The notes under the pieces: model-generated | Database searches by the model: none | What the model saw: the letters and a program-made list of their open reading frames with translations, nothing else | Told to the model about the DNA's origin: nothing | Source of the DNA: Azospirillum tabaci | GTDB lineage: Bacteria; Pseudomonadota; Alphaproteobacteria; Azospirillales; Azospirillaceae | Direction of reading: 5' to 3' | Length of the DNA: 64,000 nt | Assembly: GCF_014596085.1 (NCBI RefSeq) | Contig: NZ_JACCJY010000026.1 | Span: 27,166 to 91,165, forward strand | Shown: positions 24,763 to 37,151 of the stretch, one piece after another | Numbering within the stretch: position 1 is the stretch's first letter | Layout: each line of letters opens with the position of its first letter | Made by a program: the position numbers and the translations under genes

Positions 24763-25171
24763 CCCTCGTCTCCTTCCAAACTTCCCCGACTCCTTGAATG
24801 CACTATGAACGGAAAATCAGTAGATCGCATCAATTTCCGAAGAGTGGCGCCCTTCGAGGTTGAGGACATCAAGACGGCAATCCCAAAACCGCGCAGCTTG
24901 AAAAGCACCGGAGACGCGGAGTCTTCCACAGGCCGCGCGCCCGCCCGCTGAAATAAGCGCTTACCCCGGCCAACCCGCCGCAAAAGAACTAGCGTTGAAA
25001 AATTGGGGAACCGTTTCCGCGGCGCATTTCTGTCACGGAACCCACCCTTGCCGACCCCGTTATTGGTTTCCGGTTTTCAACGTCACTCCGCTGCGCCGCA
25101 AAATTCCATTGTATTCGTGGCGAATTTCCGGCGGAACAACCGACGAACGTTACAGCAGAGAGGATGGAAAC
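24763..25171. other. 409-bp intergenic region, relatively AT-rich
   Basis: Separates the RHH gene (minus) from the GT-UGM operon (plus), so it must hold both promoters. I see no convincing gene: short frames on both strands lack ribosome sites and family motifs. Base composition is visibly lower in GC than the surrounding genes, especially 24780-25160. Confidence 0.6.
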
Positions 25172-27652
<2,481 letters not shown>

Positions 27653-27687
27653 GAGGAGCGCTCACCCCCTCCTTGCCCTCACCCGAC

Positions 27688-27772
27688 CCCTCCCCCGCTC
27701 TCGGCGGACCGAAGACCCGCCCGCCGCGTCAGCACAATCCTTTGGCTTGTGCGAGGGCTCTGCGGGGGAGGG
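27688..27772. repeat. dispersed GC-rich palindromic repeat (split copy)
   Basis: Arms CCCTCCCCCGC (27688-27698) and GCGGGGGAGGG (27762-27772) are a perfect 11-bp inverted repeat with a 63-base loop, which itself holds CACAA...TTGTG (27733-27751). It adjoins another copy at 27784. Confidence 0.6.
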
Positions 27773-27783
27773 CGCTTTCTTAT

Positions 27784-27822
27784 CCCCTCCCCAGCGCAGC
27801 GGGGGAGGGTTAGGGAGGGGGC
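27784..27822 (+). repeat. dispersed GC-rich palindromic repeat (copy)
   Basis: CCCTCCCC (27785-27792) pairs with GGGGAGGG (27802-27809), followed by TTAGGGAGGGGGC. It matches the copy at 63786 closely, including the trailing part. Confidence 0.6.
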
Positions 27823-27867
27823 AAGACTCCGCACACCCCGAACTCCCCAAAAAACACAGAGTCCCCC

Positions 27868-29016
27868 ATGCACACCCCCACCCTGTTCGACAGCGTCTTT
27901 CTCGGCGGCTTCGAATGCTCGACGCACCGGCGGCACGACGGGCGCCGGCTTGACCTGATCGCGGCGACCGGCCATGACCGGCTGGCCGCGCAGGACTACC
28001 AACGCATGGCCGCGCATGGCCTGCGCTCCGTGCGCGACGGCGTGCGCTGGCACCTGATCGAGACCGCGCCGGGCCACTACGACTGGTCCAGCCTGCTGCC
28101 CATGGTCCGCGCGGCGCGCGAGGCCGGGGTCCAGGTCGTCTGGGACCTCTGCCATTACGGCTGGCCGGACGACATCGACATCTGGCGCCCCGCCTTCGTG
28201 GAGCGCTTCGCCCGTTTCGCCGGAGCCACGGCGGCCCTGTTGCGCGACGAGGGCGTGGAAGCGCCCGCCTATTGCCCGGTCAATGAAATCTCCTACTGGG
28301 CCTGGGCCGGAGGCGACATGAAGCGCTTCAACCCGATGGCCGAGCGCCGTGGGGCCGAACTCAAGCACCAGCTCGTCCGCGCCAGCATCGCGGCGATCGA
28401 TGCGATCCGCGCCGCCGACCCGCGCGCCCGCATCGTCCAGGTCGATCCGGTCATCAACGTGCTGCCCCGCCCAGACCGCAAAGGCGACGCCGGGGCCGCG
28501 GAGGCCGCCCGGCTGGCCCAGTACGAGGCGTGGGACATGATCGGCGGCTATGCCTGGCCGGGGCTGGGCGGCAAACCGGAGTATCTGGACGTGATCGGGG
28601 TCAACTACTACTCCGACAACCAGTGGTTCCTGAAGGGCGGCACCATCGGGCGGGACGACCCGCGCTACCGCCCCTTCGCCGACATCCTGGCGGAGGTGCA
28701 CCAGCGCTACGGCCGCCCGGTTCTGGTGGCTGAGACGGGTGCCGAAGGCGACGCCCGCGCCTCCTGGCTCGATTATGTGACGGAGGAGGTGGTGACCGCC
28801 CTGCGCGACGACGTGCCGGTGGAGGGGATCTGCCTCTACCCGATCCTCGACTACCCCGGCTGGGCCAACGATCGCCATTGCGAAACCGGCCTCTACGGTC
28901 TGTGCGACGAGCAGGGCGGGCGGTGCCTGCATCAGCCGCTCGCCGCCGCCCTGCAGCGCGGGCAGGCCCGCATCGGGGCCCTGCTCGGCCAGCCGGAACT
29001 CCAGGCGGCTCAATGA
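27868..29016 (+). CDS. family-1-like glycoside hydrolase (beta-glucosidase-type)
   Basis: 382 residues, a TIM-barrel retaining glycosidase. The probable acid/base is Glu140 in YCPVNEISYW and the probable nucleophile is Glu289 in PVLVAETGAEGD, the NE/ETG pattern of clan GH-A. It also has GLRSVRDGVRWHLIE, VVWDLCHYGWPDD and LDVIGVNYYSDNQW. It has no signal peptide, so it acts in the cytoplasm. It sits between the GT-UGM fusion and an ABC exporter and overlaps the latter by ATGA. A role in trimming or recycling a galactofuranose or other glycan is possible; the substrate is not known. Confidence 0.82.
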   Translation: MHTPTLFDSVFLGGFECSTHRRHDGRRLDLIAATGHDRLAAQDYQRMAAHGLRSVRDGVRWHLIETAPGHYDWSSLLPMVRAAREAGVQVVWDLCHYGWPDDIDIWRPAFVERFARFAGATAALLRDEGVEAPAYCPVNEISYWAWAGGDMKRFNPMAERRGAELKHQLVRASIAAIDAIRAADPRARIVQVDPVINVLPRPDRKGDAGAAEAARLAQYEAWDMIGGYAWPGLGGKPEYLDVIGVNYYSDNQWFLKGGTIGRDDPRYRPFADILAEVHQRYGRPVLVAETGAEGDARASWLDYVTEEVVTALRDDVPVEGICLYPILDYPGWANDRHCETGLYGLCDEQGGRCLHQPLAAALQRGQARIGALLGQPELQAAQ

Positions 29017-30779
29017 GGGATTTCAACACGGACACCATCCCGGACCGTCCCGGCCGCTTCCTGCTGCGCTACATCCAGCGGCGGCCCTGGTCCTTCAGCG
29101 GGCTGTTCTCGGTGATCGTGGCGGCGGCCGGCTGCGCGGTCGCCGTGCAGTACGGGATGAAGCTGCTGATCGACGCCATGGCCTCCCCCGACCGGGCGGC
29201 GGCGGATGTCTGGACCCCGCTCGGCCTGTTCCTGGGCTTCATCGCGGCGGAAAACGTGCTGTGGCGGCTGGGCGGCTGGCTCGGCTGCCGGACGGTGCTG
29301 GCGACCGGCGTGGACATGCGGCTGGACCTGTTCCGGCACCTGACCGGCCATTCGATGCGCTACTTCTCGGAGCATCTCGCCGGATCGCTTGGCAACCGCA
29401 TCGCCGCCACCGAGAACGCCGCCACCACCATCTTCCGCACCCTGACCTGGAGCATCGTCCCGCCGGTCACCGACTTCCTGGGGGCGGTCCTGGTGCTGCT
29501 GACCATCCATTGGGGCATGGCGGCGGCGCTGGTGGTGTTCGCCCTGGTGGTCGCCGTTGCCATCGTCGGGCTGGGGCTGCGCGGGCGGACGGTTCACCAC
29601 GCCTTTGCCGAGCAGTCCGCCCGCACCAACGGCGAGCTGGTCGACGTGGTGTCCAACGTCTGGACGGTGAAGGCCTTCTCCGCCCGCGGGCGCGAGCGCG
29701 AGCGCCTGCGGCAGGCCTTCACGGTGGAGGCCGGGGCGCACCGCCGGAGCTGGATGCATCTGGAGAACACCCGCGTCGTCCATGACGTCTGCCTCTGGGT
29801 GATGGCCGGGTCGATGCTGCTGTGGGCGCTGCTGCTGTGGCGGGACGGGACGATCACCACCGGCGACGTGGTGATCGTCAGCGCCCTGACCTTCCGCATC
29901 CTGCACGGCTCCCGCGACCTCGCCTTCGCGCTGGTCACCGCCACCCAGCAGGTCAGCGCCATCGACGAGAGTTTGCGGGTGATCGCCCGCCCGCACGACG
30001 TGCTCGACCCCGTGCCGGCCGAGCCCGCCAAGCCCGGCGGCGGCGCCATCGCGTTCGAGCGGGTCTCCTACCGCTATCCCGAAGGGCGCAAGGTGCTGGA
30101 GGATTTCAGTCTGACCATCCCGGCCGGGCAGAAGGTCGGTCTGGTCGGGCCGTCGGGGGCCGGCAAGTCCACCATCATCAGCCTGATCCAACGGCTGGAC
30201 GACGTGCAGCGCGGCGACATCCTCATCGATGGGCAGCCGCTGACCGCCCTCGCCCAGGACGATCTGCGGGCCAAGATCGCCGTGGTGCCCCAGGACATCG
30301 CGCTGTTCCACCGCCCGATCCTGGAGAACATCCGCTACGGCCGCCCCGACGCCAGCGACGAGGAGGTGTTCGAAGCCGCCCGCCATGCCTTCTGCGACGG
30401 CTTCATCCGGCAGTTGCCGGAGGGCTACGGCACGCTGGTGGGTGAACGGGGCGTGCGGCTGTCGGGGGGGCAGCGGCAGCGGCTGGGCATCGCCCGCGCC
30501 TTCCTGAAGAACGCGCCGATCCTGATCCTCGACGAGGCGACCTCCGCCCTCGACACCCAATCGGAGCAGGAGATCCAGGCGGCTCTGGCCGATCTGGCCC
30601 AGGGACGGACGGTGGTCGCGGTGGCGCACCGGCTGTCCACCGTGTCGGCCTTCGACCGCGTGCTGGTCCTGGTGGACGGCCGCATCGCGGAGGACGGCCA
30701 CCCCGCGGAATTGCGTCGGCGCGGCGGGCTGTTCAACTCCCTGTGGCGGCTCCAGGCGCAGGGCTTCGCGGCGGAGTAG
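29013..30779 (+). CDS. ABC transporter, fused permease and ATPase (exporter type)
   Basis: 588 residues: a six-helix membrane domain (about 25-310) and a nucleotide-binding domain (about 340-580). The ATPase has Walker A GPSGAGKST, the signature RLSGGQRQRLGIARA, Walker B ILILDEATSALD and the switch His in VAHRLSTV. It should work as a homodimer, as in MsbA-type lipid or glycan exporters. Translation is coupled to the glycosidase gene (ATGA). Being third in an operon with a sugar mutase and a glycosyltransferase suggests export of a glycolipid or glycan, which is inference. Confidence 0.9.
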   Translation: MRDFNTDTIPDRPGRFLLRYIQRRPWSFSGLFSVIVAAAGCAVAVQYGMKLLIDAMASPDRAAADVWTPLGLFLGFIAAENVLWRLGGWLGCRTVLATGVDMRLDLFRHLTGHSMRYFSEHLAGSLGNRIAATENAATTIFRTLTWSIVPPVTDFLGAVLVLLTIHWGMAAALVVFALVVAVAIVGLGLRGRTVHHAFAEQSARTNGELVDVVSNVWTVKAFSARGRERERLRQAFTVEAGAHRRSWMHLENTRVVHDVCLWVMAGSMLLWALLLWRDGTITTGDVVIVSALTFRILHGSRDLAFALVTATQQVSAIDESLRVIARPHDVLDPVPAEPAKPGGGAIAFERVSYRYPEGRKVLEDFSLTIPAGQKVGLVGPSGAGKSTIISLIQRLDDVQRGDILIDGQPLTALAQDDLRAKIAVVPQDIALFHRPILENIRYGRPDASDEEVFEAARHAFCDGFIRQLPEGYGTLVGERGVRLSGGQRQRLGIARAFLKNAPILILDEATSALDTQSEQEIQAALADLAQGRTVVAVAHRLSTVSAFDRVLVLVDGRIAEDGHPAELRRRGGLFNSLWRLQAQGFAAE

Positions 30780-30784
30780 ATGAT

Positions 30785-30810
30785 GGCCCCCGCACCGTGG
30801 CGCGGGGGCC
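30785..30810 (+). terminator. possible terminator hairpin after the ABC gene
   Basis: GGCCCCCGC (30785-30793) and GCGGGGGCC (30802-30810) make a strong nine-pair stem six bases after the stop codon. There is no T-run, so it may be an mRNA-stabilising hairpin rather than a terminator. Confidence 0.4.
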
Positions 30811-30988
30811 GCATCCGCCGGAACGGTTAGGGAAAACCGCCCTTCGACGAGCTATCTTTCCGGGCGTGGTGTGTTAAGACACCAGACGCAACCTCGCCTC
30901 GGCCCGAAAGCTCGATGAAAGCCACGACCGACGATAGCAACCCCGGAACCCAGACCCTCGCACCGCGCGGAATCCGCGGAGCCGGCGC

Positions 30989-33973
30989 ATGACGGATCTG
31001 CCGGTGATTGGCGGCCCGGTCATCGGGGGCGACCTGGATTTCCTGTCGGGCGGGGGCGAGATGGGGGAGCGGATGCGCTCCCACGACTGGGCGTCCACCG
31101 CGCTCGGCCCGCCGGAGGGCTGGCCGCAGAGCCTTCGCACCATCGTCAGCGTCGTCCTCTCCTCCCGGCAGGCGATGTTCGTGGCCTGGGGGCCGGAGCT
31201 GGCCTTCCTCTACAACGACGGCTACGTGCCGATTTTCGGAGCCAAGCACCCGGAAGCGCTCGGCCGTCCCTTCGCCGAGGTGTGGTGGGACATCTGGCCC
31301 CAGATCAGGCCGCTGGTCGACCGCACGCTGGCCGGCGAGGCGTCCTGGTACGAGGATCTGCTGATCCCGATGGAGCGCCGGGGCTTTCGCGAGGACGCCT
31401 GGTTCACCTTCTCCTACACCCCGGTGCGGGGCGAGGACGGGCGCATTCCGGGCATGTTCTGTGCCGTCGTCGAGACGACCGGCCAAGTGCTCGCCGCCCG
31501 GCGCACCGCCTTCCATCTCGAGCTGGAAGCCCGGCTGCGCCAGCTCTCCGATCCCTTCGCGGTGGCCTCCGCCGCGGCGGAGGCTCTGGGCCGTCATCTG
31601 GGGGCCAGCCGCGTCGGATACGGCGTGATGGACGAGACCGCGCGCTTCTTCACGACGGAGCGGAACTGGACCGATGGCAGCGTCGATCATCAGGCCGGCA
31701 CCCATGATCTGCTGGCCTTCGGGCCTGAGCTTCTGGACACGCTGCGCAGCGGCGGAACGCTCACCGTTCACGACGCCGCGGCGGACCTGCGCTTCGCCGC
31801 GCCGGACCAGCAGGCCGCCTTCGCGGCGCTGAACCTCGCCTCCACCGTTACCACCAGCCTTGTGAAGAACGGACGGATGGTCGCGGCGCTCTATGTCCAC
31901 GACCGGAAGGCCCGGCGCTGGCACCCGGACGAGGTCCAACTGGTGGAAGAGGTGGCGGAGCGCACATGGTCCGCCCTGGAGCGCGCGCAGGCGGAGGAAT
32001 CGCTGCGCCGCGCCAACGCCCGGCTGGCCGCGGAAGGGGAGCAGATGCGCACCCTGTTCCGGCAGGCGCCCAACTTCATGTGCGTGCTGCGCGGCCCGGA
32101 CCACGTGTTCGAGCTGGCCAACGACTCCTACCGCCGGCTGGTCGGCGACCGCGCCCTGATCGGCAAGCCGGTGCACGAGGCCATGCCGGAGGTCGCCGGG
32201 CAGGGGTTCTTCGAGCTGCTGGGCCGTGTGTACGACAGCGGGAAGCCCTTCGTCGGGCACGCCCTGCCGGTGAAGGTCGTCCGCCAACCCGGCGCGCCGG
32301 TGGAGGAGCGCTTCATCACCTTCATCTACCAGCCGATCAAGGACGCCGACGGGCGGGTGACCGGGATCTTCTGCGAAGGCAGCGACGTCACCGAAGCCAA
32401 GCGGGCCGAGGACGCGTTGCGCGACCTGAACGCCACGCTGGAGCAGCGCGTCGCCGAACGCACCGCCGACCGCGACCGCATGTGGCGCCTGTCCACCGAC
32501 GTCATGCTGGTCGCGCGCTTCGACGGCACCATCAACGCGGTGAACCCGGCCTGGACCAGCCTGCTGGGCTGGACGGAGGAGGAGCTGGCGGCGCGCAGCT
32601 TCCTCGACTTCGTGCATCCGGACGATCTGGAGCGCACGCGGGCCGAGGCGGCGCGGCTGGGCGCCGGGCACACCACGCCGCGTTTCGAGAACCGCTACCG
32701 CCACAAGGATGGTCATTATCTCTGGCTGTCCTGGGTCGCCGTGCCGGACGACCGCTTCATCCACGCCGTGGGCCGTGACATCACCGCCCAGAAGGAGGCC
32801 GACGCCGCCCTGCGGCAGACCGAGGAGCAGCTTCGCCAAGCGCAGAAGATGGAGGCGGTCGGCCAATTGACCGGCGGCGTTGCGCACGACTTCAACAACC
32901 TGCTCCAGGCGCTGGAAGGCTGCCTGTCGATGATCGGGCGCCGCACGGAGGAGCCGCAGGTCCACGCTCTGCTCGACGCCGGGCAGCAGGCGGTGGGGCG
33001 CGGGGCCAAGCTGGTACAGCAGCTCATGGCCTTCGCCCGGCGCGACAGCCTGCGCCCTGAATCCATCGGCGTGCGCGACCGGGTGCTCGCCATGTCGGCC
33101 CTGCTGGAACGGGCGCTGCGCGCCGACATCGCGCTGGACCTCCGCCTCGGCGACGACCTTTGGCCCGTCGAAGTGGATCCGACCCAGTTCGAGCTGGCGG
33201 TCATCAACCTCGCCGTCAACGCGCGCGACGCCATGCCGTCCGGCGGGCGGCTGACGGTGGAGGCGGTCAACACGGTGTTTCCCCCTGGCGATCCGCGGGG
33301 CGTGGAGGGCGAGTTCCTGCGGCTGTCCGTGTCGGACACCGGCTGCGGCATGCCCGCCGCGGTGGCCGCCCGCGCCTTCGAGCCGTTCTTCACGACCAAG
33401 GAACTCGGCAAGGGAACGGGGCTGGGGCTGGCCCAGGTCTACGGACTCGCCCGGCAGACCGGCGGAACCGCCTGGATCGAGAGCGCGCCGGGCCAGGGCA
33501 CCAGAGTGCATCTTCTGCTCCGCCGCTCCGGCGTGGCCCCGGCGGTGGAGCCCACTCCTCCCGCCGCCATCGTGCCGCCGTCGGGTGGCGCGCGGCGCCA
33601 TGGCTGCGTTCTCGTGGTCGAGGACGACCCCATCGTCGCCATGACCGTCAGCACGGCGCTGGAGGACGCCGGGTTCGCCGTGCTGTCCGCCGCCAACGCC
33701 GAGGAGGCGCTGCCCCACCTGTCGGACGACGGGGTCGACGTGCTGCTGAGCGACGTGGTGATGCCCGGCGGGATGAGCGGCATCGACCTCGCCCGCGAAG
33801 CCCGCGAGCGGCGGCCCGGCCTGCCGGTCATCCTGGCGACCGGCTACAGCGAAGACATCGCCCGCGCCACCGGCATCCCGGTGCTGGCGAAACCCTACCG
33901 GATCAACGATCTGGTCGGGCGAATCGACGCGATCCTGATGGGCGACGTCGAGGCGTATAAGATCGGGGAATAA
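30989..33973 (+). CDS. hybrid sensor histidine kinase with PAS/GAF input and receiver domain
   Basis: 994 residues, no clear membrane segments, so cytoplasmic. The order is: a PAS-like N-terminal domain (about 20-150, with LGPPEGWPQSLRTIVS), GAF (about 180-335), two PAS domains (about 350-480 and 495-615), HisKA with phospho-acceptor His633 (VAHDFNN), HATPase (NLAVNARDAM, then SDTGCGMP and KGTGLGL) and a C-terminal receiver with Asp922 (LLSDVVMP). Multiple light/redox/ligand-type sensing domains are typical, but no ligand residue can be named. No response regulator gene is beside it; phosphate may pass to an unlinked partner. Confidence 0.9.
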   Translation: MTDLPVIGGPVIGGDLDFLSGGGEMGERMRSHDWASTALGPPEGWPQSLRTIVSVVLSSRQAMFVAWGPELAFLYNDGYVPIFGAKHPEALGRPFAEVWWDIWPQIRPLVDRTLAGEASWYEDLLIPMERRGFREDAWFTFSYTPVRGEDGRIPGMFCAVVETTGQVLAARRTAFHLELEARLRQLSDPFAVASAAAEALGRHLGASRVGYGVMDETARFFTTERNWTDGSVDHQAGTHDLLAFGPELLDTLRSGGTLTVHDAAADLRFAAPDQQAAFAALNLASTVTTSLVKNGRMVAALYVHDRKARRWHPDEVQLVEEVAERTWSALERAQAEESLRRANARLAAEGEQMRTLFRQAPNFMCVLRGPDHVFELANDSYRRLVGDRALIGKPVHEAMPEVAGQGFFELLGRVYDSGKPFVGHALPVKVVRQPGAPVEERFITFIYQPIKDADGRVTGIFCEGSDVTEAKRAEDALRDLNATLEQRVAERTADRDRMWRLSTDVMLVARFDGTINAVNPAWTSLLGWTEEELAARSFLDFVHPDDLERTRAEAARLGAGHTTPRFENRYRHKDGHYLWLSWVAVPDDRFIHAVGRDITAQKEADAALRQTEEQLRQAQKMEAVGQLTGGVAHDFNNLLQALEGCLSMIGRRTEEPQVHALLDAGQQAVGRGAKLVQQLMAFARRDSLRPESIGVRDRVLAMSALLERALRADIALDLRLGDDLWPVEVDPTQFELAVINLAVNARDAMPSGGRLTVEAVNTVFPPGDPRGVEGEFLRLSVSDTGCGMPAAVAARAFEPFFTTKELGKGTGLGLAQVYGLARQTGGTAWIESAPGQGTRVHLLLRRSGVAPAVEPTPPAAIVPPSGGARRHGCVLVVEDDPIVAMTVSTALEDAGFAVLSAANAEEALPHLSDDGVDVLLSDVVMPGGMSGIDLAREARERRPGLPVILATGYSEDIARATGIPVLAKPYRINDLVGRIDAILMGDVEAYKIGE

Positions 33974-33977
33974 AAAG

Positions 33978-34013
33978 GGCGGAGCCCTCCAGGGAATTCC
34001 GGGGGACTCCGCC
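33978..34013. terminator. hairpin between convergent genes
   Basis: GGCGGAG (33978-33984) pairs with CTCCGCC (34007-34013), flanked by an A-run on the left. It suits termination of the minus-strand permease gene, where the A-run becomes a U-run, and may also stop the kinase transcript. Confidence 0.55.
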
Positions 34014-34035
34014 TTGGCCGATCGCGATCCGGTCC

Positions 34036-35346
34036 TCAGATATGGTCGGAGGACAGGATGGCCTCGGCGTCGCCGCCGGTGCCGCGGCCCGGCAGGACCG
34101 CGTTCAGGACGACGCCCATCACCGCCGACAGCGCCATCGAGGAGACGACGAAGCCGCCGTCGCCGAACTTCAGCGACGCCCCGCCGATGCCGATCACCAG
34201 AATGGTCGAGGAGATCAGCAGGTTGCGCTTGTCGCCCAGATCCACCTTGCCCTCGATCAGCGTGCGGATGCCCGAGGAGGCGATGACGCCGAACAGGGCG
34301 ATGGATACGCCGCCCATCACCGCCGTGGGGATGCTGGACAGGAAGGCCGACAGCTTGCCCACGAAGCCCAGGATGATGGCGAGCGTGGCCGCCCCGCCGA
34401 TCACCCACACGCTGAACACGCGGGTCACCGCCAGCACGCCGATGTTCTCGCCGTAGGTCGTCGCCGGGGGGCCGCCCAGCGCGCCCGCCACCATGGTCGC
34501 CACGCCGTCGCCGAACACCGAGCGGTGCAGGCCCGGATCCGCGATGAAGTTGCGGCCGACGACGCGGCTCAGCACGATCTGCCCGCCGATGTGCTCGGCG
34601 ATGGTGACCAGCGCCACCGGCGCCACCAGCAGGATCATCGCCCAGGCCGACACGCCTTCCTTCATGCCGGAGAACAGCAGGTGGAAGTCGGGCATCCGCA
34701 GGAAGGGCGCGGCGGCGACCGGCGCGAAATCCACCATGCCGAAGACCACGCCCAGCGCATAGCCGGTCAGGATGCCCAGCAGGATCGGCACCACCGTGAA
34801 GAATCCGCGCAGCACAATGGAGTAGAGGAAGATGCTGCCCAGCGTCGCCAGCGCCAGCAGGAAGTGCGGCAGGCTGTACTCGCCGCCGCCCGCGGTGTTC
34901 TGGGCCATGCCGACGGCGACCGAGGCGAGGCCGAGGCCGATCACCACGATCACCGGCCCGACGACGATGGGCGGCAGGATGGCCAGCAGCCAACGCACGC
35001 CGAAGGCGCGGATCAGCAGGGCGACCGCCACATAGACCGCCCCCGCCGCACAGGCCCCGACCAGCGCGCCGCCGGTGCCGCCGATCTGGGTGGCGGCGAC
35101 GATCGGGCCGATGAAGGCGAAGGAGGAGCCTAGATAGGCGGGCAGCCGCCATTTGGTGAAGGCCAGATAGATCAGGGTGCCCAGACCGCTGGTGACGAGC
35201 GCCACCGACGGGTCGAGACCGGTGAGGATCGGCACCAGCACGTTGGCGCCGAACATGGCGAACAGGTGCTGGAGGCTGAGCAGGAGGAAGGTGGCCGGGG
35301 GCGGACGGTCGTGGACGTCCAGCACCCGGTCGCGCGGGGCTGTCAT
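34036..35346 (-). CDS. NCS2 family nucleobase permease (UraA/PyrP-like)
   Basis: 436 residues, polytopic. It has the NCS2 start LLSLQHLFAMFGANVLVPILTGLDPSVAL, YLGSSFAFIGPIVAA, and the family signature at TYGENIGVLAVTRVFSVWVIG. In UraA a Glu in the VTIAEHIGG segment contacts uracil; that segment is intact here (LVTIAEHIGGQIVLS). It should import uracil or a related base by proton symport. ATG 35346 was chosen over an upstream in-frame codon because the family starts here. No pyrimidine genes flank it. Confidence 0.9.
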   Translation of the reverse strand: MTAPRDRVLDVHDRPPPATFLLLSLQHLFAMFGANVLVPILTGLDPSVALVTSGLGTLIYLAFTKWRLPAYLGSSFAFIGPIVAATQIGGTGGALVGACAAGAVYVAVALLIRAFGVRWLLAILPPIVVGPVIVVIGLGLASVAVGMAQNTAGGGEYSLPHFLLALATLGSIFLYSIVLRGFFTVVPILLGILTGYALGVVFGMVDFAPVAAAPFLRMPDFHLLFSGMKEGVSAWAMILLVAPVALVTIAEHIGGQIVLSRVVGRNFIADPGLHRSVFGDGVATMVAGALGGPPATTYGENIGVLAVTRVFSVWVIGGAATLAIILGFVGKLSAFLSSIPTAVMGGVSIALFGVIASSGIRTLIEGKVDLGDKRNLLISSTILVIGIGGASLKFGDGGFVVSSMALSAVMGVVLNAVLPGRGTGGDAEAILSSDHI

Positions 35347-35614
35347 GAACTGCGGTTCCCGTATCGGTGGTTGCGCGGCAAGGGTTACTCCGCGTCGGCC
35401 TGCCCGGTCAAACGCCACCATGCGGAATTTTTCGGCACATGGCTCCTGCCGGGGTCCGGGGGCACCGTCATGGACGTGAAATCATTCCCCCATTGCCTAG
35501 CCATAGGCCATTCGTTAGTATGATGTTTAATAATAAATTCCCGTAATTGGATATGAAACTGCGTTCCCGCATGCAATGCGGGATTGAGCGCCTGCCATTA
35601 GAGTGACTGACCAC

Positions 35615-36631
35615 ATGGCCGACGAACTGTTCGCTCAGCTTACCGATACCCTTTCGTCGGCGAAGACCGTGGAAGAGCTGACCCGGCCCCTGCTGTCGCT
35701 TCTGGAACTGGTGACGGAGCTGGAGGCCACCTATCTCACCCGGATCGAGTTGGAGCACGGCATCCAGCGCATTCTCTTCTCCTGCAACACCAAGACCCTG
35801 AACATTCCCGAAGGGCTGGCCGTTCCGTGGGAAGGCACGCTGTGCAAGCGGGCGCTCGACGAGGGGAAGCTCTACACCGACGACGTGCCCAACTGCTGGG
35901 GTGATTCCGAGGCGGCGGCGGCGCTGGGCATCCGCACCTATGTCAGCACGCCCGTCCATCTCGACGACGGCAGCCTGTTCGGCACGCTCTGCGCCGCCAG
36001 TTCGGAACGCAAGCCCCTGACGCCAAAGGGCGAGCAGGTTTTGCGCCTGTTCGCCTCGCTGATCGCCCTTCACATCCAGCGCGAACAGCTCCTGACCCAG
36101 TTCCGGGACCTGAACGCGGCCCTGGAGTCCTATTCCTACACCGACGCGCTGACCGGCCTGCCGAACCGGCGCGCCGTGGTCGCGGAACTGCACCGGCTGT
36201 TCGCCATGGCCGAACGGGCCGGCCAGAGCGTGCTGATCGGCTTCATCGACCTGGACGGCTTCAAGGCGATCAACGACACCCACGGGCACGAGGCCGGCGA
36301 CGAATTCCTGACCGAGGTGGGGCGGCGCATCGGCGCGGGGCTGCGGGCGGGGGACACGCTGGGCCGGCTGGGCGGCGACGAGTTCATCATCGTCGGCATG
36401 GGCGCCACGCCCGGCGCCGAGGGGGACGAGGCCGCCGACGCTCTGCGCGAGCGGGTGGCGCCGCTGATCCGCGGCGGGTACCGCTTGAAGGGGTGCGCCT
36501 TCGATTATCCGGGGGCGAGCGTCGGCGTGGTCAGCGCCGACCCTGGCGCCACGACGCCCGACGACGCGCTGCGCGCCGCCGACGCCGCCATGTATGTGCA
36601 GAAGAAGATCCGGCGGGCCGCCCGAGCCTGA
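35615..36631 (+). CDS. GAF-domain diguanylate cyclase
   Basis: 338 residues. An N-terminal GAF domain (about 10-160, with VPWEGTLCKRALDEG and TYVSTPVHLDDGSLFGTLCA) precedes a GGDEF domain from about 175 (YTDALTGLPNRRA). The active site GGDEF is intact at 253-257, and the inhibitory RxxD site (RAGD) is present five residues before it. It should make c-di-GMP from two GTP and be product-inhibited. A GTG at 35603 is an alternative start; GAGTGA lies upstream of the ATG. The promoter region before it is AT-rich (35505-35540). Confidence 0.9.
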   Translation: MADELFAQLTDTLSSAKTVEELTRPLLSLLELVTELEATYLTRIELEHGIQRILFSCNTKTLNIPEGLAVPWEGTLCKRALDEGKLYTDDVPNCWGDSEAAAALGIRTYVSTPVHLDDGSLFGTLCAASSERKPLTPKGEQVLRLFASLIALHIQREQLLTQFRDLNAALESYSYTDALTGLPNRRAVVAELHRLFAMAERAGQSVLIGFIDLDGFKAINDTHGHEAGDEFLTEVGRRIGAGLRAGDTLGRLGGDEFIIVGMGATPGAEGDEAADALRERVAPLIRGGYRLKGCAFDYPGASVGVVSADPGATTPDDALRAADAAMYVQKKIRRAARA

Positions 36632-36671
36632 GGCCCAAACCTGACGGCCTCCGCGACGATCGTTCCAAGCC

Positions 36672-37151
36672 TTACGGACCGGCGGCCGCGCTCCAGGGAT
36701 CGGGAGCGGTCACCTCGTAGGGCTGGGCGACGCCACCCATCGACAGTGCATGGACGGAATTGCTGGAGAAGCCGCAGGCCTGTTCCGGATTCACGGCGGC
36801 GTTGGGACGGAAGGCATAGGGTCGCGGGGCGTCGGGCGACACGGAGGTGGCCTTGGTGCGCACGACCAGCCCGTGGCCCGACGGAACGCTCTGCTCCACC
36901 CAGACCCACAGAACCTCCGGGTTGTCGCGGAAGCGGGCCAGCAGGGTGGACAGCGCCTCCGTGCAGGCGGCGTGGTCGAGCTGGTGGGCGCCGCGGTCGA
37001 TGATGGCCGAAGCTGGTCCGGACGATGAGGCGTCCGCCGGATTCCAGGCGACCGCCATGAGGCCGGACAGAGCGATGCCAGCGATGGAGGTTCCCCAGAG
37101 GACTCCGGAGTCGAAACCGGACTCACCGTGACGGCTGGAATGATCGCGCAT
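36672..37151 (-). CDS. hypothetical protein with N-terminal membrane segment
   Basis: 159 residues. After a charged start (MRDHSSRHGESGFDSG) comes one hydrophobic helix (VLWGTSIAGIALSGLMAVAW) and then a domain probably outside the cytoplasm with two Cys (AACTEAL and EQACGFSS) that could form a disulfide. AGGGG precedes ATG 37151. I do not recognise the family. It is convergent with the cyclase gene, 40 bases away. Confidence 0.6.
   Translation of the reverse strand: MRDHSSRHGESGFDSGVLWGTSIAGIALSGLMAVAWNPADASSSGPASAIIDRGAHQLDHAACTEALSTLLARFRDNPEVLWVWVEQSVPSGHGLVVRTKATSVSPDAPRPYAFRPNAAVNPEQACGFSSNSVHALSMGGVAQPYEVTAPDPWSAAAGP

Noticed and set aside
24805..24951. 48-codon frame MNGKSVDRINF in the 24763-25171 gap
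   Set aside because: No convincing ribosome site and no recognisable feature; conservation would be needed.
30827..35152. Very long (1441-codon) minus-strand frame across the histidine kinase and permease
   Set aside because: It lies antisense to a clear kinase gene and in a different frame from the permease on the same strand. High GC makes stop codons rare in mirror frames.
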